Positions 55,535-64,000 of a stretch of 64,000 bases of DNA are shown in pieces (positions within the stretch are counted from its first letter, which is position 1; each line of letters starts with the position of its first letter). Under the pieces are notes generated by a model, which searched no databases, had not been told where the DNA came from, and saw nothing but the letters and a program-made list of their open reading frames with translations. Position numbers and translations under genes: made by a program. The stretch is from DATFDN01 sp963830565 (GTDB lineage: Bacteria; Pseudomonadota; Alphaproteobacteria; Acetobacterales; Acetobacteraceae): positions 372,001 through 436,000 of the forward strand of contig CAWHMO010000005.1 in assembly GCA_963830565.1 (NCBI GenBank). The letters run 5' to 3'.

Positions 55535-55861
55535 ATGACCATGACGGGCGCGGCCGATATCGCCGCGAGATTGGACCGATTGCCGAGCTCGAGCTTTCAT
55601 CGGCGGTTGCTCATCGTGGTGGGGCTCGCGTTCTTCTCCGTTGCCTCCCTGTTGAACGGCCTCGCGCCCGACCTGCCTCTCTTGCTCGCCGCGCGGTTCC
55701 TCACCGGCATCGGCATCTCGTCGGCGACAGTGGTGGTGATGACCATTGTCAGCGAGTTCTTCCCGCCCGACCAGCGCGGCCGCTTCCAGTCCTGGGCCAT
55801 GGTGATCGCGCTAGCCGGGATTGGAGACCGCCGATGGCGAGTGACAGGAGTCCAAGCATGA
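55535..55861 (+). pseudogene. MFS transporter remnant, internally deleted and 3' truncated
   Basis: ARLDRLPSSSFHRRLLIVVG is the N-terminus of a metabolite:H+ symporter-type MFS protein. After LAFF the sequence jumps to SVASLLNGLAPDLPLLLAAR and LTGIGISSATVVVMTIVSEF (helices 3-4), so helices 1-2 are mostly missing. After WAMVIALAGI homology stops and a short tail runs into the next gene's start. It is thus a two-deletion remnant of perhaps 25% of the original. Its place before a TcuA-like gene suggests it was the tricarboxylate importer. Confidence 0.72.
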
Positions 55862-57354
55862 CCGACTACGATGTGATCGTCATTGGTGCAGGCAATGCCG
55901 CTCTCGCATCCGCCGTATCCGCGCGCGAGAGCGGCGCCGAGCGCGTGCTGGTGCTGGAGAAGGCGCCGCGCGAGATGCGGGGCGGGAACACGCATTGGAG
56001 CGGCGGGGTCCTGCGCTTCGCCTTCGACGATCCGCGCGAGATCGGTCCCCTGCTGCCCGGCGTGGAAGAGGAGTACGACGACTTCTACGGCGGCATCCAG
56101 CCCTACACCGCCGAGGACTATCACGGCGACCTGATGCGCGTGACGAGCGGACAAACCGACCCGGTCCTGTCGCGCATCTTGGTGGACAATTCGAAGGACA
56201 CGGTCTTCTGGATGAACCAGACCGGCCGGGTGAAGATGGAGCCGGCGATCACCCTGACCGGCGTGCGAAAGGAGAACAAGATCGTCTGGGCGCGCGGGCT
56301 CGTGGTGCGTGCCGCACATGAGGGCGTGGGGCTGTCGCGCAGCTGGTTCTCGACCGCCGAGCGGGTCGGCATCGAGGTGCGCTACGCCAGCGCCGCCGTG
56401 GGTCTGCTGCAGGACAGCCGCGGCCACGTCAGCGGCGTGCGGGTGCGCGACGACGAGGGCATCCAGGAGATCACCGCATCGGCGGTGATCCTGGGCTGCG
56501 GCGGCTTCGAGGCGAACGTGCAGATGCGCACGCAACATATCGGGCCCCTGGTCGGACAGGCCAAGGTGCGCGGCACTCCGTTCAACCAGGGCGACGGGCT
56601 GCGCATCGCGCTCGCCCTCGGCGCCTTGCCCTGGGGGCAATGGAGCGGCTGTCACGCCACGCCGATCAGCGCGGATTGGGGCAATTTCGCGCCTCGCGAG
56701 CTGACCGACCGCAGCAACCGGCTGAGCTATCTCTATGGATTGATGATCAATCGCCGCGGCCTGCGCTTCGTCGATGAAGGCGAGGACGGCGCGATGTTCA
56801 CCTACGCCAAATACGGCCGCGCCATCCTGGCCGAGCCGGGTGCGCGCGCGTACCAGATCTTCGACTCGAAAGTGGTCCACTTGCTGGAGCCGCGCTACTC
56901 CACCAGCAAGCCTCTCGTCGCCGACTCGATCGAGGATCTGGTCGAGCAGCTCGACATCGAGGACAAGGATCAGGCGCTGAAGACGATCCGCGCCTACAAT
57001 GCGGCCGCCCGTGGCGTCGAGGACGGATTCGACCCGTCGCGCAAGGACGGCCTGCGCAGCAACGGCCTCGCGCTGGAAAAGACCAACTGGGCGCTGCGGC
57101 TGGATACACCGCCCTTCTACGCTTACACCGCCACCGGCGGCATCACCTTCACCTTCGGCGGGCTGAAGGTCGACGACGAGGCCCGCGTCATTGGCACCGA
57201 CTGGCGCGCCATCCCGGGTCTTCATGCGTGCGGCGAAATGGTCGGCGGCCTGTTTTATGACAACTACCCGGCCGGAACCGGCCTGGTCTCGGGGGCGACC
57301 TTCGGCCGCATCGCCGGCCGGACCGCAGCGCGCCACGCTCAGGCAAGGAGATAG
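55858..57354 (+). CDS. FAD-dependent tricarballylate dehydrogenase-like protein (TcuA type)
   Basis: A 498-residue flavoprotein of the fumarate reductase/succinate dehydrogenase FAD family. The FAD motif is VIVIGAGNAALASAVSARES. The GGNTHWSGGVLRFAF block, GGITFTFGGLKVDDEARV, and the ending PAGTGLVSGATFGRIAGR are characteristic of TcuA. TcuA converts tricarballylate to cis-aconitate. The start ATG is 55858, right after a decayed MFS gene and 5 bp before the MmgE/PrpD gene follows its stop. No TcuB-like partner is in the window. Confidence 0.85.
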   Translation: MTDYDVIVIGAGNAALASAVSARESGAERVLVLEKAPREMRGGNTHWSGGVLRFAFDDPREIGPLLPGVEEEYDDFYGGIQPYTAEDYHGDLMRVTSGQTDPVLSRILVDNSKDTVFWMNQTGRVKMEPAITLTGVRKENKIVWARGLVVRAAHEGVGLSRSWFSTAERVGIEVRYASAAVGLLQDSRGHVSGVRVRDDEGIQEITASAVILGCGGFEANVQMRTQHIGPLVGQAKVRGTPFNQGDGLRIALALGALPWGQWSGCHATPISADWGNFAPRELTDRSNRLSYLYGLMINRRGLRFVDEGEDGAMFTYAKYGRAILAEPGARAYQIFDSKVVHLLEPRYSTSKPLVADSIEDLVEQLDIEDKDQALKTIRAYNAAARGVEDGFDPSRKDGLRSNGLALEKTNWALRLDTPPFYAYTATGGITFTFGGLKVDDEARVIGTDWRAIPGLHACGEMVGGLFYDNYPAGTGLVSGATFGRIAGRTAARHAQARR

Positions 57355-57358
57355 CACG

Positions 57359-58822
57359 ATGTCGACACCGCTAACCCTGCTCCTCGCTCGCAACATAAGC
57401 GGCTTCACCCGGGAGCAGGTCACCCCCAAGGCGCTATCGGTCGCCCGGGCCGCCATCATAGACACGATCGGCGTCACGCTGGCCGGCTCGGCGGAACCCT
57501 GCACCAAGATCCTGCTCGACACGCCCGGCATCGGCGACGCGCCCGGCGGGGCCACGGTGCTCGGCACCGACCGAAGAACCTCGGCGCTGGACGCGGCCTT
57601 GATCAACGGAACCGCGTCGCATGCTCTCGACTACGACGATTTCAGCTTCCCCTTGGGCGGACATCAATCCGTTCCCCTGGTGGCGCCGCTGCTGGCGTTG
57701 TCGGAGGAGCGGTCCCTGTCGGGCAGGGCGCTGACCACGGCGTATGTCGTCGGCGTCGAAGCCGAGATCCGCATCGCCCGAGCCGTCAACTTCCATCATT
57801 ACGACAAGGGATGGCATCCGACCGCGACACTGGGCGTGTTCGGCGCCGCGGCGGCCGCGGGCCACATGCTCGGCCTGGACGCCGAGCGGATCGCCACCGC
57901 GCTCGCCATCGCGGCCTCGCTTGCTTCCGGGCTGAAGGCAAACTTCGGTACCATGACGAAGCCGCTGCATGTCGGGCATTGCTGCCGCAGCGGATTGATG
58001 GCGGCGCTGCTGGCCGAGCGCGGCTTCGAAGCCAACCTGTCTGTGCTCGAACACCGGCAGGGGTTCCTGATGGTCTTCAATGGGCCAGGCAAGTACGACG
58101 ACGCCAAGATGCTGGACAGGTGGGCATCACCGCTGGAACTCGAAGACCCGTCCATGGGACTAAAGCAATTCCCCTGCTGCGGCAGCACACACCCCGCGAT
58201 CTCGATGGCCCTCGCTTTGGCCAAGGAGGAGAACTTCACTGCCGACGACATCACCGCCGTGCGGATCCTCGTTCATCCGCGGCGTCTGCCGCATACCGAC
58301 AACCCGTCCCCCCGGACCCCGCTCGCGGCCAAGTTCAGCCTCCAATACGTCGTGGCACGCGCCCTTCTCGACGGCACGGTTCGCCTCGGACATTTCGAGA
58401 ACGCGGCACATCTCGACCCGCGTATCCAAAAACTCCTCGCCGTCACCGAGGCGGGACCGCACCCGGAGATGGCGGAGAACTCGCCCAGACAATTCGGGGC
58501 GGAGGTCAGGATCACTCTGAGCGACGGACGCACGCTGTCGCGCCGCATCGAGGACCAGGTGGGTCGCGGCGGCGACAACCCGATGTCCAGCGAGGAACTC
58601 TGGGACAAATTCTTCGACTGTGCCAAGCGAGCGCTGCCGCGGCAGGACATCATGCCGCTCTTCGAGCGCCTGGAATCACTTGAGACGATCCCCGACATGA
58701 GGCCGATCGTGGGGCGTTTTGGCAGATCCGCGCCGCTCCGCCCAACGCCGGCGCCGCTTACGGCGAGAGCCGCCAAGCCGGTCTCAGGGAACACGCTGGC
58801 GGAGACCTCCTGGGTGCCTTGA
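57359..58822 (+). CDS. MmgE/PrpD-family dehydratase-like protein
   Basis: A 487-residue MmgE/PrpD protein, the family of 2-methylcitrate dehydratase and related hydro-lyases. The blocks TPKALSVARAAIIDTIGVTL, INGTASHALDYDDFSFPLGG and GWHPTATLGVFGAAAAAGHM are conserved, as is NFGTMTKPLHVGHCCRSGLM. It probably dehydrates or hydrates a tricarboxylate such as a methylcitrate analogue. It begins 5 nt after the TcuA-like stop, so both are co-transcribed. The last 40 residues are proline-rich and unlike the family. A 259-bp gap without other features follows (58823-59081). Confidence 0.87.
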   Translation: MSTPLTLLLARNISGFTREQVTPKALSVARAAIIDTIGVTLAGSAEPCTKILLDTPGIGDAPGGATVLGTDRRTSALDAALINGTASHALDYDDFSFPLGGHQSVPLVAPLLALSEERSLSGRALTTAYVVGVEAEIRIARAVNFHHYDKGWHPTATLGVFGAAAAAGHMLGLDAERIATALAIAASLASGLKANFGTMTKPLHVGHCCRSGLMAALLAERGFEANLSVLEHRQGFLMVFNGPGKYDDAKMLDRWASPLELEDPSMGLKQFPCCGSTHPAISMALALAKEENFTADDITAVRILVHPRRLPHTDNPSPRTPLAAKFSLQYVVARALLDGTVRLGHFENAAHLDPRIQKLLAVTEAGPHPEMAENSPRQFGAEVRITLSDGRTLSRRIEDQVGRGGDNPMSSEELWDKFFDCAKRALPRQDIMPLFERLESLETIPDMRPIVGRFGRSAPLRPTPAPLTARAAKPVSGNTLAETSWVP

Positions 58823-59081
58823 ACGAGGCCCGCTCTCATCGACGGGAGGTCTCAAGCCGAGTCAGCGGATCGCTGGAACGGCAACTGATGGAGTTGATGG
58901 GGTGGGCGGCCCCTGCTGAAGGGCACCGACTGCCTGACGTGGCCGTCGCTGGTGATGCCACAGGAGAGGGGCCCCCATGGTCCGCCTCCTGTCAAGCGCG
59001 GGCGGATGCCCGAGTTGTCACGCCCAAGGCCGGCGTGCACGACGGTGAAGCGCGTCGCACCACGACCGAGGGGAAAACATC

Positions 59082-60563
59082 GTGCAACCAGTCCAGCTCA
59101 ACCGAAACAATCTCGCCCGTCTCCAGCCGCCAGTGCGGGTACCTCGCTTCGATCCGGCCCGCGTGACCGCCGGCATCGTGCATCTCGGGTTGGGCGGCTT
59201 TCATCGCGCGCACATGGCCCGCTACACGCACAACCTGATGGAGATGCGGGCGGACGCGCTCGGCTGGGGCATCGTCGGCGCGGGGCTGATGCCCGCCGAC
59301 CGGCGGATGCAGGAGAGCCTGGGACCGCAAGACAACCTGTATACGCTGATCGAGCGCAGCGCTACGGACGAGACCGTGACGGTGATCGGCTCGCTGGCCG
59401 ATGTGGTGTTCGCGGGCGAGACCAGCGCCGCCCTGCTGGATGCGATCGAGCGGCCGAAGATCCGCATCGTCAGCCTGACGGTGACGGAGAACGGCTATTG
59501 CCTGAACCGCTCCACCAAGCGCCTCGATCCGGAGAATGCGCTGATTCGCGAGGATCTCGCCCATCCGGAGCGGCCGTCGAGCGCGATCGGCATCGTCGTG
59601 GAGGCCTATCGCCGGCGCCGGGACGGCGGCTTGCGCCCGTTCACCGCGCTGAGCTGCGACAACATCCAGCACAACGGCGAGGTGCTGCGCGAGGCGGCGT
59701 TGGCCTTGGCCCGCCTGCGGGATCCGGATCTGGCTGCATGGATCGCGGAGCATGCATGCTTTCCCAGCACGATGGTGGACCGCATCACACCGGTGACGGC
59801 GGCTGTGGACGTGGCGGCGCTGGCCGAGCGCTATGGCATCCTGGACCGCTGGCCGGTCTTCGCCGAGACCTTCACGCAATGGGTGATCGAGGACCGCTTC
59901 CCCGAGGGCCGTCCGGCCTGGGAGGAGGTGGGCGCGCAATTCGTCGCGGACGTCGCACCCTACGAGTTCATGAAGCTGCGCCTGCTCAACGCCAGCCACC
60001 TCGCGGTGGCCGGGCTGGGGCGGCTCGCGGGCTATGTCACCGTCGACGAGGCGATGGCCGCCCCCCTGATCGCCCGCTACATGGCCGCGCTGATGGACCG
60101 CGAGACGGGGCCCACGCTGCCCCCGGTGCCGGGGATCGATCTCGCCGGCTACAAGGCGACGCTGATCGAGCGCTTCGCCAATCCCGCCATCAGGGACACG
60201 GTGGAGCGGGTGAACACGGACGCGCCGCTCAATGTCCTGGTGGACCCGATCCGCGACCGGCTTCGCGCGGACCAATCCGTGGATCTGCTCGCGCTCGCTT
60301 TGGCCGCCTGGCTGCGACGGGTGCGCGGCGAGGACGAGCAAGGCCAATCAATCGACGTGCGCCATCCGCTCGCCCAGCTCTTGCGGGAGAAGGCGATCGA
60401 GGGAGGGGCGGATCCCCGGCCGCTGCTCGGGATCACGCAGCTCTTCGGCGATGCGGGCGCGGATCCGCGTCTGACCGAGCCGGTCGGAAGCTGGCTGGCG
60501 TCGCTCTACGCCAGGGGGAGCCGGGAGACCTTGGCGGAGGCCTCGCGCACGCTTGACTTCTGA
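59082..60563 (+). CDS. Mannitol 2-dehydrogenase-family polyol dehydrogenase
   Basis: A 493-residue long-chain polyol dehydrogenase that oxidises D-mannitol (or a similar hexitol/aldonate) to the ketose with NAD+. GIVHLGLGGFHRAHMARYTH is the N-terminal Rossmann block, SLTVTENGYCLN is conserved, and the catalytic site FMKLRLLNASHLAVAGLG holds the K-x(4)-N-x-x-H motif. It begins with GTG at 59082. The polyol ABC transporter genes start 28 bp downstream, so uptake and first oxidation are encoded together. Confidence 0.92.
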   Translation: MQPVQLNRNNLARLQPPVRVPRFDPARVTAGIVHLGLGGFHRAHMARYTHNLMEMRADALGWGIVGAGLMPADRRMQESLGPQDNLYTLIERSATDETVTVIGSLADVVFAGETSAALLDAIERPKIRIVSLTVTENGYCLNRSTKRLDPENALIREDLAHPERPSSAIGIVVEAYRRRRDGGLRPFTALSCDNIQHNGEVLREAALALARLRDPDLAAWIAEHACFPSTMVDRITPVTAAVDVAALAERYGILDRWPVFAETFTQWVIEDRFPEGRPAWEEVGAQFVADVAPYEFMKLRLLNASHLAVAGLGRLAGYVTVDEAMAAPLIARYMAALMDRETGPTLPPVPGIDLAGYKATLIERFANPAIRDTVERVNTDAPLNVLVDPIRDRLRADQSVDLLALALAAWLRRVRGEDEQGQSIDVRHPLAQLLREKAIEGGADPRPLLGITQLFGDAGADPRLTEPVGSWLASLYARGSRETLAEASRTLDF

Positions 60564-60590
60564 CCGGACGCAGCACTCCCGCTCGGAGCG

Positions 60591-62018
60591 TTGACGACTT
60601 TGCCGGATGATGGGACGGTCGGTTCAAAATCGGCGTGTCGGCGCCGTGCAATCCGCTCTAGGGGGAGACGTGCCATCGCTCATCGCATTCGGGGTGGCCT
60701 GCGCGCCACGGTCGCCACCGCCGCCCTGCTCTCCATGGGCCTCGCGGCCAATGCGGCGCGCGCGGATTCCACGATCACCATAGCCACCGTGAACAATGGC
60801 GACATGGTGGTGATGCAGAAGCTGTCGGCGCAGTTCGAGCGGCAGCACCCCGACATCCACCTACGCTGGGTGGTGCTGGAGGAGAACGTGCTGCGCCAGC
60901 GCGTCACCACCGACATCGCCACCAAGGCCGGCCAGTTCGATATCATGACGATCGGCAATTACGAGGTGCCGATCTGGGCGAAGGACGGCTGGCTGGAACC
61001 GATGGACAATCTGCCGGCCTCGTACGACGTCAATGACTTGCTGAAGCCGGTGCGCGAGGGGCTGACATACAATGGCAAGCTCTACGGCCTACCGTTCTAT
61101 GCCGAGAGCGCGATGACCTATTACCGTACCGACCTGTTCGCGAAGGCGGGGCTGAAGATGCCCGAGGCGCCGACCTATGAGGAGATCCGTGGCTTCGCCG
61201 ACAAGATCAACGACAAGCCGCACGAGACCTACGGCATGTGCCTGCGCGGCAAGCCGGGCTGGGGCGAGAACATGGCCTATGTCACCACGCTGGTGAATGC
61301 CGACGGTGGCCAGTGGTTCAACATGCAGTGGAAGCCGACGATCGACACGCCCGAGTGGCACACGGCGATCACCTATTACGACGACATCCTGAAGGCGGAT
61401 GGCCCTCCGGGGGAGACGTCCAACGGCTTCAACGAGAATTTGGCGCTGTTCGCCAGCGGCCATTGCGGGATGTGGATCGACGCGACTGTCGCTGGCGGCC
61501 TGCTCTTCGACAAGAAGCAGTCCAGCGTCGCCGACAAGGTCGGTTTCGCCCCGATGCCGACCGGCAGCTTCAAGGGGGCGCCGACCTGGCTGTGGAGCTG
61601 GAACCTGAGTATTCCGGTCTCCTCCAAGCAAAAGGACGCGGCGCGCACCTTCGTGACCTGGGCCACATCCAAGGAATACATCCAGCTTGTCGCGAAGGAG
61701 AACGGCTGGGTCTCGGTCCCGCCCGGAACGCGCCACTCGACCTACGACAATCCCGAATATCAGCGCGCCGCTCCCTTCGCGGCCTTCGTGCTCAAGGCGA
61801 TCGAGGTCGCCAACCCGAACGGCCAGACACGGGAGCCCCGCCCCTATCAAGGCGCGCAATTCGTGGCGATCCCTGAGTTCCAGGGCATCGGCACGCAGGT
61901 CGGCCAGACCATCGCGGGCACGCTGACCGGGCGGAGCACCGTCGACCAGGCGCTCAAGGCCGCCCAGTCCGCGACCGAGCGGACCATGCGCCAGGCCGGC
62001 TACCCGAAGAAGTCGTAG
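60591..62018 (+). CDS. smoE: Polyol ABC transporter substrate-binding protein (SmoE/MtlE-like)
   Basis: A family 1 extracellular binding protein of about 430-475 residues. The signal peptide is LRATVATAALLSMGLAANAA with cleavage near ARA-D, followed by TITIATVNNGDMVVMQKLSA. FDIMTIGNYEVPIWAKDGWL and GLPFYAESAMTYYRTDLFAK are typical of sorbitol/mannitol-binding members. The start is uncertain. TTG 60591 gives a long polar extension; AGGGGGAGA at 60660-60668 suggests a start near 60670-60690, but no in-frame ATG lies there. Confidence 0.88.
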   Translation: MTTLPDDGTVGSKSACRRRAIRSRGRRAIAHRIRGGLRATVATAALLSMGLAANAARADSTITIATVNNGDMVVMQKLSAQFERQHPDIHLRWVVLEENVLRQRVTTDIATKAGQFDIMTIGNYEVPIWAKDGWLEPMDNLPASYDVNDLLKPVREGLTYNGKLYGLPFYAESAMTYYRTDLFAKAGLKMPEAPTYEEIRGFADKINDKPHETYGMCLRGKPGWGENMAYVTTLVNADGGQWFNMQWKPTIDTPEWHTAITYYDDILKADGPPGETSNGFNENLALFASGHCGMWIDATVAGGLLFDKKQSSVADKVGFAPMPTGSFKGAPTWLWSWNLSIPVSSKQKDAARTFVTWATSKEYIQLVAKENGWVSVPPGTRHSTYDNPEYQRAAPFAAFVLKAIEVANPNGQTREPRPYQGAQFVAIPEFQGIGTQVGQTIAGTLTGRSTVDQALKAAQSATERTMRQAGYPKKS

Positions 62019-62025
62019 GCGGAGC

Positions 62026-62928
62026 GTGTCGATCACCCTGACCAGGGACGACGAAGCGGCATCCCGGCCGCCTCGTCGGGTTGGCATGTTGCTGATGGCA
62101 CCTTCCGTGCTCGTCCTGCTGGCGTGGATGATCGTCCCGCTGGTGATGACGCTCTGGTTCTCCTTCGAACGCTACAACCTGATGGACCCGAGCGTGAGCG
62201 GGTTCGCCGGGATCGACAACTACCGGTTCCTGCTCACGGACCCCGATTTCTTGGTCTCCTTGCGCAACACGGTGGTGCTGGTCGCCTCCGTGCTTGTCAT
62301 CACCGTGGGCCTTGGCACGCTGCTCGCCGTGCTGTTCGATCAGCCCTTTCCGGGCCGGAACATCGCCCGCGTGCTGGCGATCTCGCCCTTCTTCATCATG
62401 CCCACGGTGAGCGCGCTGATCTGGAAGAACCTGCTGATGCACCCGATCTATGGCGTGTTCGGCGCCGTGGCGCGCGGTTTCGGGGCGCAGCCGGTGGACT
62501 GGTTCGCGCAGTTCCCGCTGGGCTCCGTGATCGCCATCGTGTCCTGGGAGTGGCTCCCCTTCGCGCTGCTGATCCTGCTCACCGCCGTGCAGTCCCTCGA
62601 TCATGAGCAGCGGGAGGCCGCGCGCATGGACGGCGCGGGGGTCGTGGCGCAGTTCTTCTTCATCACCTTGCCGCACCTGTCGCGCGCCATCGGCGTGGTG
62701 GTGATGATCGAGACGATTTTCCTGCTGACGGTGTTCGCGGAGATCTTCGTCACGACCTCCGGCGGGCCGGGGAATGCCACCACCAATCTGGCCTTCCTGA
62801 TCTACGCCCGCGCCCTGCTGCAATACGATATCGGCGGCGCATCGGCCGGCGGCGTTGTCGCGATCATCCTGGCCAACATCGTCGCCTTCTTCCTGGTGCG
62901 CAGCTTCGCCCGGCGGCTGGAGGTCTAG
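62026..62928 (+). CDS. smoF: Polyol ABC transporter permease, MalF type
   Basis: A 300-residue inner-membrane permease with six helices. MLLMAPSVLVLLAWMIVPLV is helix 1, and EAARMDGAGVVAQFFFITLP is the EAA loop that contacts the ATPase. It begins with GTG at 62026, 7 bp after the binding-protein stop, and ends 3 bp before the second permease. Along with the neighbours it forms the SmoEFGK-type polyol importer. Confidence 0.92.
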   Translation: MSITLTRDDEAASRPPRRVGMLLMAPSVLVLLAWMIVPLVMTLWFSFERYNLMDPSVSGFAGIDNYRFLLTDPDFLVSLRNTVVLVASVLVITVGLGTLLAVLFDQPFPGRNIARVLAISPFFIMPTVSALIWKNLLMHPIYGVFGAVARGFGAQPVDWFAQFPLGSVIAIVSWEWLPFALLILLTAVQSLDHEQREAARMDGAGVVAQFFFITLPHLSRAIGVVVMIETIFLLTVFAEIFVTTSGGPGNATTNLAFLIYARALLQYDIGGASAGGVVAIILANIVAFFLVRSFARRLEV

Positions 62929-62931
62929 GCG

Positions 62932-63747
62932 GTGCGCGAGACCCTGTTCCAGCGCGTGCTCACCACCATCGTGGGGTGGGTCGTCGCGCTGCTCCTGTTC
63001 TTCCCGATCGCGTGGATGGTGCTGACCAGCTTCAAATCCGAGGGCGCCGCGATCACGCCCAGTGTGACGTTCTCGCCCACGCTGGCCTCGTATGCCGAGG
63101 TGCTGTCGCGGGCCGATTATCCCAGGTTCGTGCTGAACAGCGTCGCAGTATCGTTCGGCGGCACGGTGGCGGCACTGCTGTTGGCGATCCCGGCCGCGTA
63201 CTCGATGGCCTTCCACCCGACCGAGCGCACCCGCAGCACCCTGCTTTGGATGCTCTCGACAAAGATGCTGCCCTCCGTGGGCGTGCTCGTGCCGATCTAC
63301 CTGTTGTTCCGCAACGCCGGGCTGCTCGACACCCGCATCGGGCTGATCGTGATCTACGCGCTGATGAACCTGCCGATCGTGGTCTGGATGCTGTTCACCT
63401 TCTACAAGGAAGTGCCGAACGACATCCTTGAGGCCGGCCGCATGGACGGGGCGCGGACCTGGAGCGAGGTGTGGTATCTGCTGATGCCGCTGACCCTGCC
63501 GGGCATCGCCTCCACCGGGCTGTTGTCGCTGATCCTGTGCTGGAACGAGGCGTTCTGGAGCCTGAACCTGACCTCCGCGGGGGCCGCGCCGCTCACCGCG
63601 TTCATCGCCTCGTTCTCGAGCCCCGAGGGGCTGTTCTTCGCCAAGCTGTCCGCGGCTTCGACCATGGCCGTGGCGCCGATCCTGGTGTTCGGCTGGTTCA
63701 GCCAGCGCCAACTCGTGCGCGGCCTGACCTTCGGGGCCGTGAAGTAG
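62932..63747 (+). CDS. smoG: Polyol ABC transporter permease, MalG type
   Basis: A 271-residue second permease. TTIVGWVVALLLFFPIAWMV is helix 1 and ILEAGRMDGARTWSEVWYLL is the EAA loop. The start is GTG at 62932. TSAGAAPLTAFIASFSSPEG near the C-terminus is typical of sorbitol/mannitol permeases. It pairs with the MalF-type partner and is followed 10 bp later by the ATPase gene. Confidence 0.92.
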   Translation: MRETLFQRVLTTIVGWVVALLLFFPIAWMVLTSFKSEGAAITPSVTFSPTLASYAEVLSRADYPRFVLNSVAVSFGGTVAALLLAIPAAYSMAFHPTERTRSTLLWMLSTKMLPSVGVLVPIYLLFRNAGLLDTRIGLIVIYALMNLPIVVWMLFTFYKEVPNDILEAGRMDGARTWSEVWYLLMPLTLPGIASTGLLSLILCWNEAFWSLNLTSAGAAPLTAFIASFSSPEGLFFAKLSAASTMAVAPILVFGWFSQRQLVRGLTFGAVK

Positions 63748-63757
63748 GAGTTCTCGC

Positions 63758-64000
63758 ATGGCAACGTTGACCTTGCGCGACCTGCGCAAGAGCTATGGGC
63801 CGGTTGAGGTCATCAAGGGCGTCAACCTCGACATCGCGGACCGCGAGCTGGTGGTGTTCGTAGGCCCGTCGGGCTGCGGCAAGTCCACCCTGCTGCGCAT
63901 GGTCGCGGGGCTGGAGGACATCACCTCGGGCGAACTGCGGATCGACGGCAAGCGGGTCAACGAGGTCGGGCCGGCCGACCGGGGCCTGGCGATGGTGTTC
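63758..64000 (+). CDS. smoK: Polyol ABC transporter ATP-binding protein (5' part; runs off the window)
   Basis: Only the first 81 codons are present. MATLTLRDLRKSYGPVEVIK and the Walker A motif GPSGCGKST followed by LLRMVAGLEDITSGELRIDG identify a MalK/SmoK-type ABC ATPase. ATG at 63758 follows TAGGAG. The rest of the gene lies beyond position 64000. Confidence 0.92.
   Translation, partial: MATLTLRDLRKSYGPVEVIKGVNLDIADRELVVFVGPSGCGKSTLLRMVAGLEDITSGELRIDGKRVNEVGPADRGLAMVF

Noticed and set aside
63025..63050. CTTCAAATCC resembling the tRNA-Sec anticodon loop
   Set aside because: It lies inside the conserved TSFKSEG segment of a permease gene; no flanking stems.
1..64000. CRISPR arrays, insertion sequences, prophage, rRNA, riboswitches
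   Set aside because: No regularly spaced repeats, transposase or phage genes, rRNA segments or recognisable riboswitch cores were seen.

Overview
The window is very GC-rich with dense, often 4-nt-overlapping genes (ATGA, GTGA and TTGA junctions, including TTG starts). Its gene content is typical of an alphaproteobacterium: ETF-ubiquinone oxidoreductase, a KaiC-like ATPase with a histidine kinase and response regulator, TRAP and polyol ABC transporters, a C30-type carotenoid cluster and CGTCATGCCCG-type palindromic repeats. I infer Rhodospirillales, probably Acetobacteraceae; no rRNA, tRNA or CRISPR array was seen to confirm this.

Layout. 1-7.8 kb: a carotenoid cluster, with a compact minus-strand operon (two CrtN/CrtI-type desaturases, a PlsC-type acyltransferase, a family 2 glycosyltransferase, a broken acyl-CoA synthetase) and a divergent aldehyde dehydrogenase; this suggests an acylated glycosyl ester of a carotenoic acid. 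7.8-12.1 kb: an SDR, two tandem lipoproteins, then def-fmt-truA. 12.1-19.4 kb: aquaporin, TPR protein, ETF-QO, a frame-broken phospholipase D, a uracil-DNA glycosylase-like protein and a lytic transglycosylase remnant. 19.5-29 kb: mixed housekeeping and hydrolase genes (GH15, NMT1-like protein, DsbA family, MetY, a beta-lactamase-fold hydrolase, a phosphoesterase lacking metal ligands, a broken Crp/Fnr regulator, a lipase). 29.2-36 kb: signalling, with a 1113-residue SAM/cyclase/AAA/TPR protein and a histidine kinase-KaiC-response regulator operon. 36-42.3 kb: an aldehyde dehydrogenase, HU, a DHA2-type MFS transporter and a TRAP transporter. 42.4-48.8 kb: a membrane-bound formate dehydrogenase locus whose catalytic gene diverges from its iron-sulfur and membrane subunit genes. 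49.3-53.4 kb: a sulfatase and a three-gene operon ending in an AhpD-like protein. 53.4-58.8 kb: a partly decayed tricarboxylate-type catabolic region (PrpF, TcuA-like and MmgE/PrpD genes beside MFS and MmgE/PrpD remnants). 59-64 kb: mannitol dehydrogenase with a polyol ABC transporter that runs off the right edge.

Main result: two genes appear to use UGA as selenocysteine. One is the formate dehydrogenase catalytic subunit, at the family's usual Sec position. The other is an AhpD/carboxymuconolactone-decarboxylase-like protein, where an in-frame UGA replaces the second cysteine of the CxxC motif (C81-F-Y-U84, then H88, with E69 twelve residues before C81). Each UGA is followed at bacterial SECIS distance by a perfect 7- or 8-bp hairpin. 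No sel genes lie in the window, so the machinery must be elsewhere.

Caution: at least nine reading-frame breaks occur in about 64 kb, several in short homopolymer runs. Many may be sequencing errors rather than pseudogenes. The in-frame TAA in the formate dehydrogenase gene is a substitution and is harder to dismiss.
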